Shown: positions 1 through 7,472, numbered from the stretch's first letter. The stretch: 10,609 nt of DNA from an uncultured Lachnospiraceae bacterium (GCA_910588405.1 CAJUPT010000090.1:1-10609), one strand, 5' to 3'. Translations and numbers: made by a program. The notes: generated from the sequence alone by a model not told the origin.

Positions 1-78
1 GATATTACAGTAGTCTCTCTCTACGCTAAAAAAACACCATTATCATCATTCGTGGAACTTAATTTCGGAGGAATATAA
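1..78 (+). CDS. 3' end of an unidentified upstream gene (partial)
   Basis: Frame 1 is open from the window edge to a TAA at 76-78 and would encode a 25-residue tail ending in VELNFGGI. The stop overlaps the GGAGGA ribosome binding site (67-72) of the biotin carrier gene and lies 3 bases before its ATG. That is the close spacing expected inside an operon and would allow translational coupling. The other two frames close earlier (stops at 11-13 and 27-29). In related operons the gene upstream of the carrier is often a gamma-type (OadG) subunit or an acyl-CoA carboxyltransferase, but I cannot recognise either from this tail. It may simply be untranslated leader. Confidence 0.3.
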   Translation, partial: DITVVSLYAKKTPLSSFVELNFGGI

Positions 79-81
79 AAT

Positions 82-444
82 ATGAAAAGTTATACAATCA
101 CTGTAAACGGTGTGGCATACGATGTAACGGTGGAGGAAAACACCTCGGTCAGCGTGCCTGTCAGAACCCAGAAGCCGGCGCCGGCCGGCAGCCCGAAGGC
201 GGCGTCCAAAATTCCCACGGCCGGGGGCGGCTCCGTGAAGATCTCTGCCGGGGCGGCTGGCAAGGTGTATAAGATCGAAAAAGAAGCGGGGGCTTCCGTG
301 AAAAAGGGCGATACGGTAGTGGTGATCGAGGCGATGAAGATGGAGATTCCCATCGTGGCGCCGAAGAACGGCACTGTGGTCAGCATCGATGTATCCGTGG
401 GCGATTCCGTAGAGGCAGGCCAGGCATTGGCTACTATGGATTAA
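82..444 (+). CDS. Biotin carboxyl carrier protein of a Na+-translocating decarboxylase
   Basis: This is a stand-alone biotin carrier of 120 residues. It has a short N-terminal segment (1-23), a Pro/Ala/Gly-rich flexible linker (about 24-50), and a C-terminal biotinyl/lipoyl domain (51-120). The biotinylation motif EAMKM is at 83-87, with K86 as the lysine that biotin ligase would modify. The carrier takes a carboxyl group from the carboxyltransferase subunit (oadA, 2108-3520) and delivers it to the membrane beta subunit (554-1690). In Klebsiella-type enzymes this domain is fused to the alpha subunit; here alpha lacks it, so the separate gene completes the enzyme. The start is supported by GGAGGA at 67-72, nine bases upstream. 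The length and layout match GcdC/MmdC-like carriers of anaerobic Firmicutes. Which decarboxylase it serves is inferred from the neighbours. Confidence 0.93.
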   Translation: MKSYTITVNGVAYDVTVEENTSVSVPVRTQKPAPAGSPKAASKIPTAGGGSVKISAGAAGKVYKIEKEAGASVKKGDTVVVIEAMKMEIPIVAPKNGTVVSIDVSVGDSVEAGQALATMD

Positions 445-461
445 GAACCGTGACCATCAAC

Positions 462-493
462 CGGACGTCTGCCCGGGCGGACATGTCCGTTTT
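462..493 (+). terminator. Hairpin with short T-run between carrier gene and oadB (weak terminator or attenuator)
   Basis: CGGAC at 462-466 pairs with GTCCG at 485-489, with further inner pairing around a CCCGGG core. Four Ts (490-493) and an A-run follow. The stem has a bulge and the T-run is short, so partial termination or an mRNA processing/stability element is more likely than a full stop. Genes of the same enzyme continue directly downstream. Confidence 0.35.
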
Positions 494-500
494 AAAAACT

Positions 501-539
501 ATCCGGCATAGCGGGCTGGCTACAGGCGTTCTGCCGGAT
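501..539 (+). promoter_or_regulatory. Stem-loop just upstream of the oadB ribosome binding site
   Basis: ATCCGGCA (501-508) and TGCCGGAT (532-539) form a perfect 8-bp inverted repeat around a 23-nt loop. It ends three bases before the AAAGGA ribosome binding site (542-547) of oadB and has no T-run, so it is not a terminator. It could tune translation or protect a processed 5' end. Its presence also argues against a TTG start at 539, which would lie inside the stem. Confidence 0.4.
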
Positions 540-553
540 TGAAAGGAATATTG

Positions 554-1690
554 GTGCGAAATATGGGAAGTATTGTAGAAACCTTGGGGAATCTGCTGCA
601 TCAGACCGCGTTTTTCAACCTGAGCGGGGGAAATTACGCAATGATTGCCGTTGCATGCTTTTTCCTGTATCTGGCCATAGCCAAAGAATATGAGCCGCTT
701 TTGCTTCTGCCCATTTCCTTTGGTATGCTGCTGGTGAATATTTATCCGCCCATTATGGAGGAAGGGGGGCTTTTGTGGTATTTCTTCCAGCTGGACGAAT
801 GGTCGATCCTGCCCTCCCTGATTTTCCTGGGCGTGGGGGCGATGACAGATTTTGGCCCGCTGATTGCAAACCCGGCCAGCTTTCTTCTGGGAGCGGCGGC
901 TCAGTTCGGTATTTTCGCGGCCTATATCGGCGCGATGCTGCTGGGCTTCAATGAGCTGGCTGCGGCGGCCATCTCCATTATCGGCGGCGCCGACGGCCCT
1001 ACCTCTATTTACCTGGCTTCGAAGCTGGGGCAGACGGGCCTGATGGGGCCTATTGCGGTGGCGGCTTATTCATATATGTCTCTGGTTCCGATTATCCAGC
1101 CGCCGATTATGCGGCTTCTGACTACGGAGAAGGAGCGGGCGATTAAGATGGAGCAGCTTCGTCCCGTGTCAAAGCTGGAGAAGATTCTGTTCCCCATCAT
1201 CGTAGCGACGGTGGTCTGCCTCCTTCTGCCCTCCACGGCTCCGCTGGTGGGTATGCTGATGCTGGGCAATCTGTTTAAGGAATCCGGCGTGGTAAGGCAG
1301 CTGACGGAGACGGCCTCCAACGCTTTGATGTATATCGTCGTTATTTTGCTGGGCATGTCCGTGGGCGCAACCACCAGCGCAGAGGCTTTCCTGAACTGGG
1401 ATACGCTTAAAATCGTAGGCCTGGGCCTTCTGGCCTTTGCTTTCGGCACGGCATCCGGCGTGCTGTTCGGCAAGCTGATGTGCAAGCTGACAGGCGGCAA
1501 GGTGAATCCGCTGATCGGCTCCGCCGGCGTATCCGCAGTGCCGATGGCGGCCAGAGTGTCCCAGAAGGTGGGCGCGGAAACCGACCCTACCAATTTCCTG
1601 CTGATGCATGCCATGGGGCCAAATGTGGCCGGCGTCATCGGAACCGCAGTGGCGGCCGGCGTGTTTATGGCGATGTTTGGCGTGGGATGA
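554..1690 (+). CDS. oadB: Na+-translocating decarboxylase beta subunit (OadB/GcdB family)
   Basis: This is the integral membrane subunit that decarboxylates carboxybiotin and couples CO2 release to Na+ export. The reading frame opens at TTG 539, but AAAGGA at 542-547 is best spaced for GTG 554 (six bases), giving 378 residues; ATG 563 is the other option. Numbered from GTG 554, family hallmarks are GAMTDFGPLIANP (about 95-107), SIIGGADGPTSIY (141-153, the conserved Asp region), GSAGVSAVPMAARVSQ (322-337) and MHAMGPNVAGVIG (351-363). About ten hydrophobic stretches run through the protein. The length matches the short Firmicutes forms such as GcdB. It lies between the biotin carrier and the carboxyltransferase. 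Beta subunits are similar across oxaloacetate, glutaconyl-CoA and methylmalonyl-CoA decarboxylases. The oadB name rests on the adjacent oadA-type alpha subunit. Confidence 0.93.
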   Translation: MRNMGSIVETLGNLLHQTAFFNLSGGNYAMIAVACFFLYLAIAKEYEPLLLLPISFGMLLVNIYPPIMEEGGLLWYFFQLDEWSILPSLIFLGVGAMTDFGPLIANPASFLLGAAAQFGIFAAYIGAMLLGFNELAAAAISIIGGADGPTSIYLASKLGQTGLMGPIAVAAYSYMSLVPIIQPPIMRLLTTEKERAIKMEQLRPVSKLEKILFPIIVATVVCLLLPSTAPLVGMLMLGNLFKESGVVRQLTETASNALMYIVVILLGMSVGATTSAEAFLNWDTLKIVGLGLLAFAFGTASGVLFGKLMCKLTGGKVNPLIGSAGVSAVPMAARVSQKVGAETDPTNFLLMHAMGPNVAGVIGTAVAAGVFMAMFGVG

Positions 1691-1736
1691 TGAGAGCGTC
1701 CAAATAGAATCCGGGGAATGAGAGAGGAGTATTGTT

Positions 1737-2078
1737 ATGACAGAGATACTGACTGCAGCCATTCCTTTTGTCATGTCGGCGGCGGCATTGATCATAAGCA
1801 TACGTTCTTTTTTAGAAAAAGGATTTTTATTGAATAATGCTTATATTTATGCGTCCAAGCAGGAAAAAATGAGAATGGATAAAAGCCCCCACTACCGTCA
1901 ATCAGGTATTGTATTTTTGCTGGTTGGCATGATCTTTTTGTTAATAGGGATTCAGGCGCTTTTGGATGTCAAATGGATTTTTTATGTTGAAGCAATTCTT
2001 GTTATTGCCGCAGCCATTTATGCGGTTGTCTCAAGTGTAATGATTGAAAAACAAAAAAATGACAGGGCAGAAGAATAA
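1737..2078 (+). CDS. Small membrane protein, DUF3784-like
   Basis: A 113-residue protein with three hydrophobic segments (about 4-22, 57-77 and 80-102). Between the first and second lies a polar stretch with FLLNNAYIYASKQEKMRMD (30-48), which resembles the loop of DUF3784 membrane proteins. The C-terminus is charged (EKQKNDRAEE) and probably cytoplasmic. AGGAG at 1725-1729 is seven bases before the ATG. It sits 46 bases after oadB and 29 bases before oadA, all on one strand, so it is very likely cotranscribed. No catalytic residues are visible. Its base composition looks more A/T-rich than both neighbours, hinting at a later insertion into the operon. A small accessory subunit standing in for gamma is possible but speculative. 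The family call is from memory of the pattern only. Confidence 0.75.
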   Translation: MTEILTAAIPFVMSAAALIISIRSFLEKGFLLNNAYIYASKQEKMRMDKSPHYRQSGIVFLLVGMIFLLIGIQALLDVKWIFYVEAILVIAAAIYAVVSSVMIEKQKNDRAEE

Positions 2079-2107
2079 CGAAAAACAGCAGAGTAGGAGT
2101 TTAATAT

Positions 2108-3520
2108 ATGGCTGAAATAGAAAAAAAACCGATCAAAATTATGGAAACTGTTTTGCGGGACGCCCATCAGTCTTTGATTGCCACCCGCATGACCACGGAA
2201 CAGATGGTACCGATTATCAGCAAAATGGATCAGGTGGGCTACCATGCGGTGGAGTGCTGGGGCGGCGCTACCTTTGACGCTTCCCTGCGGTTTCTGAAGG
2301 AAGACCCCTGGCAGCGGCTGCGCATCCTGCGGGACGGCTTTAAAAATACGAAATTACAGATGCTGTTCCGGGGACAGAATATCCTGGGCTACCGCCATTA
2401 TGCCGACGATGTGGTGGAGTATTTCGTGCAGAAATCCATTGCCAACGGCATCGACATTATCAGGATTTTTGACTGCTTTAACGACTTAAGGAACCTGAAA
2501 ACTGCCGTAAATGCGGCGGTGAAGGAAAAAGGCGAGGTACAGGTGGCATTGTCCTATACGCTGGGCGACGCCTATACGCTGGACTACTGGACGGATATGG
2601 CGAAGAAGGTAACGGATATGGGGGCGACCTCCCTCTGCATCAAGGATATGGCCGGTCTTCTGGTGCCCTACCAGGCCACGGAGCTGATTCAGGCTTTGAA
2701 GGAAGCCACGGATCTGCCTATTGACCTGCACACTCACTATACCAGCGGCGTGGCGGCCATGACTTATCTGAAAGCGGTGGAGGCAGGCTGCGATATCATC
2801 GATACGGCCATGTCGCCCTTCTCCATGGGCACCAGCCAGCCGGCCACGGAGGTAATGGTGGAAACCTTTAAGGGAACCCCTTACGATACGGGGCTTGACC
2901 AGAACCTGCTGGCGGAAATCGCCGATTATTTCCGCCCGATCCAGGAAAATGCCCTGAAAACCGGCCTGCTGAACCCGAAGGTGATGGGCGTGAATATCAA
3001 GACCCTTTTGTACCAGGTGCCCGGCGGCATGCTGTCCAACCTGGTATCCCAGTTAAAGGAGCAGAATGCGGAGGATAAATATTATGACGTGCTGATGGAG
3101 GTGCCCCAGGTGCGAAAGGATCTGGGCGAGCCGCCGTTGGTAACGCCTTCTTCCCAGATTGTGGGAACCCAGTCTGTGTTTAATGTGCTGATGGGCGAGC
3201 GGTACCGGATGGCTACGGCGGAGACGAAGGCGGTGCTTAAGGGTGAGTACGGCCAGACCGTTAAGCCGTTCAATCCGGAGGTGGTGCAAAAGGTAATCGG
3301 CGACGAGGAGGTTATCACCTGCAGACCTGCAGACCTGATCCCGCCGGAGCTGGATAAATTAGAGCAGGAGATGGCCCAGTGGAAGGAGCAGGACGAGGAT
3401 GTGCTGACCTATGCGCTGTTCCCCCAGGTGGCCGTGGAATTCTTCAAGTACAGGCAGGCGCAGAAGACGAAGGTAGACCCGGATACGGCGGATGAGAAGA
3501 ATGGAGTGTATCCGGTGTAG
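2108..3520 (+). CDS. oadA: Oxaloacetate decarboxylase alpha / pyruvate carboxylase subunit B carboxyltransferase
   Basis: A 470-residue biotin-dependent carboxyltransferase. It moves the carboxyl group of oxaloacetate to biotin on the carrier protein, leaving pyruvate. The N-terminal TIM-barrel carries ETVLRDAHQS (13-22), where D18 is a metal ligand. It also has VECWGGATFDASLRFL (48-63), SLCIKDMAGLL (175-185) with the metal-binding lysine K179, and DLHTHYTSG (206-214) with metal ligands H208 and H210. These correspond, offset by one, to the known ligands of Klebsiella OadA. The C-terminal conserved carboxylase region (about 285-450) follows. The protein ends without an EAMKM biotinyl domain, consistent with the separate carrier at 82-444. 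AGGAG at 2095-2099 supports the start. A PycB-type role as half of a two-subunit pyruvate carboxylase is the main alternative; linkage to oadB favours the decarboxylase. Confidence 0.93.
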   Translation: MAEIEKKPIKIMETVLRDAHQSLIATRMTTEQMVPIISKMDQVGYHAVECWGGATFDASLRFLKEDPWQRLRILRDGFKNTKLQMLFRGQNILGYRHYADDVVEYFVQKSIANGIDIIRIFDCFNDLRNLKTAVNAAVKEKGEVQVALSYTLGDAYTLDYWTDMAKKVTDMGATSLCIKDMAGLLVPYQATELIQALKEATDLPIDLHTHYTSGVAAMTYLKAVEAGCDIIDTAMSPFSMGTSQPATEVMVETFKGTPYDTGLDQNLLAEIADYFRPIQENALKTGLLNPKVMGVNIKTLLYQVPGGMLSNLVSQLKEQNAEDKYYDVLMEVPQVRKDLGEPPLVTPSSQIVGTQSVFNVLMGERYRMATAETKAVLKGEYGQTVKPFNPEVVQKVIGDEEVITCRPADLIPPELDKLEQEMAQWKEQDEDVLTYALFPQVAVEFFKYRQAQKTKVDPDTADEKNGVYPV

Positions 3521-3542
3521 GACGGGTACGGTTAGAAAGAAT

Positions 3543-3596
3543 GGGATTTCACGGATAGAGTACCCTGTCGGGTATCGTCCGGGAATCCCTTTTCTT
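3543..3596 (+). terminator. Intrinsic terminator of the decarboxylase operon
   Basis: A long interrupted stem pairs GGGATT (3543-3548) with AATCCC (3584-3589), CGGA (3552-3555) with TCCG (3578-3581), and TACCC (3561-3565) with GGGTA (3570-3574). TTTTCTT follows at 3590-3596. It lies 22 bases after the oadA stop. Confidence 0.8.
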
Positions 3597-3618
3597 CGTG
3601 AAAAGATGGCGATCCATT

Positions 3619-3647
3619 TTGAGGCGTAATGGAATTCAGGATTTAAC
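3619..3647 (+). promoter_or_regulatory. Candidate promoter for the Y-family polymerase gene
   Basis: TTGAGG (3619-3624) and TTTAAC (3642-3647) are separated by 17 bases, just after the operon terminator and about 85 bases before the polymerase start. Each box matches consensus at four of six positions. No Gram-positive LexA box (GAAC-N4-GTTC type) was seen between 3597 and 3732. Confidence 0.3.
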
Positions 3648-3732
3648 AGAGTGGAAGATATAGCAAGGAAGGCAGGCCGATGATGCTGAAGGCACGCGGC
3701 AGGTATAAGGCTTCATGGACGGCGAGGAAAGG

Positions 3733-5259
3733 ATGGATTCCCATATTTATTTAGCAATCGATTTAAAAAGTTTTTATGCCTCCGTGGAATGCATGGAGCG
3801 GGGGTTGAATCCCATGACTACGAACCTGGTGGTAGCGGATGAAAGCCGGACAGAGAAAACAATCTGCCTTGCGGTGTCGCCGTCTTTGAAGGCTTATGGG
3901 ATTTCCGGAAGGGCAAGGCTGTTTGAGGTGGTGCAGAGGGTGCGGGAGGTCAATGCCGAGCGCCGCAGGGAGGCACCAGGGCAGGTTTTTACCGGTTCCT
4001 CTTATGATGATACAAAGCTGAAAGCTTCTTCCAATCTGGAGCTTTCTTATATTGCGGCGCCGCCCAGGATGGCCCATTATATCGAATATAGCAGCCGAAT
4101 TTACCAGGTGTATCTGAAATATGTGGCGCCGGAGGATATGCATGTTTATTCTATCGACGAGGTGTTTATGGATATCACCCATTATCTGGGAGTATGCCGT
4201 CTTACACCACGGGAATTTGCGAAGAGAATCCTCCAGGATGTGGAGAATACGACGGGAATCACGGCCACGGCTGGGATTGGGGAGAATCTGTACCTTTGCA
4301 AGGCGGCCATGGATATCGTGGCCAAGCATGTGATGCCAGATCAGGACGGAGTGAGGATTGTGGAGCTGGGGGAGCGGGATTACCGCCGTCTTTTGTGGAC
4401 GCACCGGCCCCTCACCGATTTCTGGCGGGTGGGGGCAGGGTATGCCAGAAAGCTGGAAGAACACGGCATGTATACGATGGGCGATGTGGCCAGGTGTTCT
4501 ATTGGCAGGCCGGAGGAATATTATAATGAGGATTTGCTCTACAAGCTGTTCGGGATTAATGCGGAGTTTTTGATCGATCATGCATGGGGGTACGAACCGT
4601 GTACGATTGCGGATATTAAAGCATATAAACCCAAGGAGAATAGCCTTTGCTCCGGCCAGGTGCTGCAGTGCCCTTATGATTTTGAAAAGACAAAGCTGAT
4701 TGTCCGGGAAATGACGGATTTGATGGCGCTGAGTCTGGTGGAAAAGGGGCTTGTGACAAAGCAGATGGTACTGACAATCGGCTATGATATCGAAAATTTG
4801 ACAGATCCACAGCGGTGCAGGAGCTATCATGGAGAGGTTACTACAGATCGCTATGGAAGAAAGATTCCGAAGCATGCCCACGGCACGGAGAACCTGGAAC
4901 GGTATACGTCTTCGGCCAGGCTTTTGACCGATGCGGTTTTAAAGCTGTATGACCGGGTCGTAGATCCTGACCTGCTGGTACGCCGGGTCACGGTGACAGC
5001 CGCCCGCATTTTGGAGGAGAGTGCCGTTCGGGAGGCAAAGCAGGAGCCTGTGCAGCTTGATCTGTTCACGGATTATGAGGCGCTGGAACGAAAGCGGCAA
5101 GAGGAAGAACAGGTGTTGGAGCGGGAGAATAAAATGCAGCGGGCTGTGTTGGAGATTAAGAAAAAATATGGGAAGAATGCCATATTAAAGGGGATGAACC
5201 TGGAGGAAGGAGCCACAACCGCGAAGCGAAACCGGCAGATCGGAGGGCATAAGGCGTGA
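3733..5259 (+). CDS. Y-family translesion DNA polymerase (DinB/UmuC-like)
   Basis: An error-prone polymerase that copies damaged DNA. I chose ATG 3733 because GAGG at 3724-3727 lies five bases upstream and family members begin almost directly with the IDLKSFYASVE motif; ATG 3715 would add six residues. In the 508-residue form, D10 of the IDLKSFYASVE block and D142-E143 of the SIDEVFMD block are the metal-binding carboxylates, and Y15 is the expected steric gate. GITATAGIGENLYLCKAAMD (175-194) is the conserved palm region, followed by a helix-hairpin-helix and the little-finger domain. QLDLF at 441-445 is a canonical beta-clamp binding pentapeptide. The tail is a charged coiled-coil stretch and an LKGMNLEEGAT block (485-495) typical of Firmicutes members (UvrX/YqjW-like). 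It appears complete and monocistronic. Confidence 0.92.
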   Translation: MDSHIYLAIDLKSFYASVECMERGLNPMTTNLVVADESRTEKTICLAVSPSLKAYGISGRARLFEVVQRVREVNAERRREAPGQVFTGSSYDDTKLKASSNLELSYIAAPPRMAHYIEYSSRIYQVYLKYVAPEDMHVYSIDEVFMDITHYLGVCRLTPREFAKRILQDVENTTGITATAGIGENLYLCKAAMDIVAKHVMPDQDGVRIVELGERDYRRLLWTHRPLTDFWRVGAGYARKLEEHGMYTMGDVARCSIGRPEEYYNEDLLYKLFGINAEFLIDHAWGYEPCTIADIKAYKPKENSLCSGQVLQCPYDFEKTKLIVREMTDLMALSLVEKGLVTKQMVLTIGYDIENLTDPQRCRSYHGEVTTDRYGRKIPKHAHGTENLERYTSSARLLTDAVLKLYDRVVDPDLLVRRVTVTAARILEESAVREAKQEPVQLDLFTDYEALERKRQEEEQVLERENKMQRAVLEIKKKYGKNAILKGMNLEEGATTAKRNRQIGGHKA

Positions 5260-5396
5260 TAGCATAGCCAGCTCAAAAAGACGGTATGTAAGGTATGAAA
5301 ACGGGAAATCAGGAAACCAGAAAACATAGCTGAATACCGACCATTGAGAGGGAAAAAAGAAATTTAAGCGTCAAAGCTGTGCTAAGCATCTCTGCA

Positions 5397-5425
5397 TTGA
5401 TTAAATGTACCGATTATGATATAAT
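5397..5425 (+). promoter_or_regulatory. Promoter for lepA (extended -10)
   Basis: TTGATT (5397-5402) and a perfect TATAAT (5420-5425) are separated by 17 bases, with a TG at 5417-5418 forming an extended -10. Transcription would start near 5432, leaving a leader of about 225 nt before lepA. Confidence 0.7.
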
Positions 5426-5431
5426 CGCAGG

Positions 5432-5657
5432 CAGTGTAAAGAAAGTTGCTGTTCCGTCACCGCCATTTAGCCAGGTATTTTATGGGTGCTGGTCGCAAAG
5501 GGAGCAGTAACGAAAGGTTTTCGTCATCTGCGGCGGCGCGGAGAAAAGAGCGCTGTCTCAGGCGGCTGTCATATGTAAGTAATGTACTCTCCGGAGTCTC
5601 GCAAAAGCGGGTGGTGAGAGAATACAGAGAGTACATAGTATAGATGAGGAGGACAAT
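5432..5657 (+). promoter_or_regulatory. Long structured 5' leader of lepA
   Basis: This untranslated stretch contains several RNA hairpins. One is ACGAAA (5510-5515)/TTTCGT (5519-5524), closed further out by GCAG (5504-5507)/CTGC (5528-5531). Another is a perfect 10-bp outer stem, ATGTACTCTC (5582-5591)/GAGAGTACAT (5627-5636). It encloses CTCGC (5598-5602)/GCGGG (5607-5611) with an AAAA loop. The outer stem ends ten bases before the GAGGAGG ribosome binding site of lepA. No T-box motif, recognised riboswitch core or terminator T-run is visible. Bases 5260-5396 upstream of the promoter hold nothing I can identify, including no clear terminator for the polymerase gene. Confidence 0.45.
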
Positions 5658-7472
5658 ATGTCTGCGACAGACCAGAGCAAAATCAGGAATTTTTGTATTA
5701 TCGCCCACATCGACCACGGAAAATCTACTCTTGCGGATCGTATCATCGAGATGACTGGGCTTTTGACCAGCCGGGAGATGCAGGAGCAGGTCTTAGACAA
5801 TATGGATCTGGAACGGGAGCGGGGCATTACGATCAAATCCCAGGCTGTCCGCATCGTATATCGGGCAAAGGACGGGGAAGAATACATTTTCAACCTGATT
5901 GACACGCCCGGGCATGTGGATTTTAACTATGAAGTATCCCGCAGCCTGGCGGCCTGTGACGGAGCGATCCTGGTGGTGGACGCTGCCCAGGGCATCGAGG
6001 CCCAGACGCTGGCGAACGTATACCTGGCGCTGGATCATGACCTGGACGTGTTCCCGGTGATCAATAAAATCGACCTGCCAAGCGCCGATCCTGACCGTGT
6101 GGCGGAGGAGATTGAGGATGTGATCGGCATTGAGGCCCACGACGCTCCCAGGATTTCGGCCAAGACCGGGCAGAATGTGGAGGAAGTATTGGAGCAGATC
6201 GTGACAAAGATCCCGGCTCCCGGCGGCGACCCCAAAGCGCCGCTTAAAGCATTGATTTTTGATTCTCTCTATGATTCCTACCGCGGTGTGATCGTATTCT
6301 GCCGGGTAAAAGAGGGGACGGTGAAAAAGGGTGATCCGATTCAGATGATGGCCACCGGCGCTGCCTTCGAGGTAGTGGAGGTGGGATATTTCGGCGCAGG
6401 CCAGTTTGTCCCCTGCGAGGAGCTGAGCGCCGGCATGGTAGGCTATGTGACGGCCAGCATTAAAAATGTGAAGGATACCCGGGTAGGCGATACGATCACC
6501 GGAAGAGATAACCCCTGCGACGCCCCGCTGCCGGGATATAAGAAAGTAACTTCCATGGTGTACTGCGGCATGTATCCGGCCGACGGCGCCAAATACAATG
6601 ACCTGCGGGACGCATTGGAGAAGCTGCAGTTAAACGACGCGGCGCTGCAGTTTGAGCCGGAAACCTCGATTGCCCTAGGCTTTGGGTTCCGCTGTGGTTT
6701 TCTGGGGCTTCTGCACCTGGAGATTATCCAGGAGCGTTTAGAGCGGGAGTATAACCTGGATCTGGTTACTACGGCGCCCAGCGTTATCTACAAGGTGCAT
6801 AAAAGCAACGGCGATGTGATCGAGCTGACGAATCCTTCGAATTTGCCTGACCCTTCCGAAATCGAATATATGGAAGAACCGATGGTGAAGGCGGAGATTA
6901 TGGTGACTACGGAATATATCGGCGCGATTATGACTCTTTGTCAGGAACGGCGGGGAATCTATATCGGCACTGAGTATCTGGAAGATACCAGGGCGATGCT
7001 GCGGTATGAATTGCCCTTAAATGAGATTATCTATGACTTTTTTGACGCTTTAAAATCCCGTTCCAGAGGATATGCTTCCTTTGATTATGAGATTAAGGGC
7101 TATGTCCAGTCCGATTTGGTGAAACTGGATATCCTGATCAATAAAGAAGAGGTGGATGCCCTTTCCTTTATCGTCCATAACTCCACCTCCTACGAGCGGG
7201 GCAGGAAAATGTGCGAGAAGCTGAAGGAAGAAATCCCCAGGCACCTGTTCGAGATCCCGATCCAGGCGGCCATCGGCAGCAAGATTATCGCCAGGGAGAC
7301 GGTGAAGGCGCTGCGCAAAGACGTGCTGGCTAAGTGTTATGGCGGCGATATTACGAGAAAGAAGAAGCTGCTGGAGAAGCAGAAGGAAGGCAAGAAGCGG
7401 ATGCGCCAGATCGGCAATGTGGAGATTCCACAGAAAGCGTTTATGAGCGTGTTGAAGCTGGATGATAAGTGA
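5658..7472 (+). CDS. lepA: Elongation factor 4 (LepA), ribosome-associated GTPase
   Basis: LepA/EF4 is a translational GTPase that binds the ribosome and back-translocates or rescues stalled elongation complexes. At 604 residues it has the standard length. GTPase motifs are complete: G1 AHIDHGKST (16-24), G2 RGITIK (55-60), G3 DTPGHVDF (82-89, with H86 the catalytic-type histidine), G4 NKID (136-139) and G5 SAKTG (167-171). Domain II follows (about 190-280). The EF-G-like III and V domains include the GFGFRCGFLGLLHLEI block. The LepA-specific C-terminal domain ends with RKKKLLEKQKEGKKRMRQIG and a KAFMSVLKLDDK tail. GAGGAGG at 5646-5652 sits five bases before the ATG. It has its own promoter and terminator. 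In many Clostridia hemW lies next; here an accessory region begins instead. Confidence 0.98.
   Translation: MSATDQSKIRNFCIIAHIDHGKSTLADRIIEMTGLLTSREMQEQVLDNMDLERERGITIKSQAVRIVYRAKDGEEYIFNLIDTPGHVDFNYEVSRSLAACDGAILVVDAAQGIEAQTLANVYLALDHDLDVFPVINKIDLPSADPDRVAEEIEDVIGIEAHDAPRISAKTGQNVEEVLEQIVTKIPAPGGDPKAPLKALIFDSLYDSYRGVIVFCRVKEGTVKKGDPIQMMATGAAFEVVEVGYFGAGQFVPCEELSAGMVGYVTASIKNVKDTRVGDTITGRDNPCDAPLPGYKKVTSMVYCGMYPADGAKYNDLRDALEKLQLNDAALQFEPETSIALGFGFRCGFLGLLHLEIIQERLEREYNLDLVTTAPSVIYKVHKSNGDVIELTNPSNLPDPSEIEYMEEPMVKAEIMVTTEYIGAIMTLCQERRGIYIGTEYLEDTRAMLRYELPLNEIIYDFFDALKSRSRGYASFDYEIKGYVQSDLVKLDILINKEEVDALSFIVHNSTSYERGRKMCEKLKEEIPRHLFEIPIQAAIGSKIIARETVKALRKDVLAKCYGGDITRKKKLLEKQKEGKKRMRQIGNVEIPQKAFMSVLKLDDK

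Noticed and set aside
1066..1801. Two minus-strand frames of about 200 codons opposite oadB
   Set aside because: They are mirror frames of a G/C-rich gene; translations have no domain features and overlap each other.
4121..4573. Plus-strand alternative frames inside the polymerase gene
   Set aside because: They lie wholly within a well-supported gene and have low-complexity, Trp/Arg/Gly-rich translations.
3763..4881. Long 372-codon open frame on the minus strand opposite the polymerase gene
   Set aside because: It is antisense to a protein with all Y-family motifs, its translation is His/Pro/Arg-rich with no domain, and it has no suitable ribosome binding site.
5446..5643. 65-codon Arg/Ser-rich frame in the lepA leader
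   Set aside because: It starts with TTG, lacks a convincing ribosome binding site, and its sequence is explained by hairpin-rich leader RNA.
5432..5657. T-box or known riboswitch in the lepA leader
   Set aside because: No AGGGTGG-ACCGCG-type T-box core, no terminator T-run and no recognised aptamer motif is visible.
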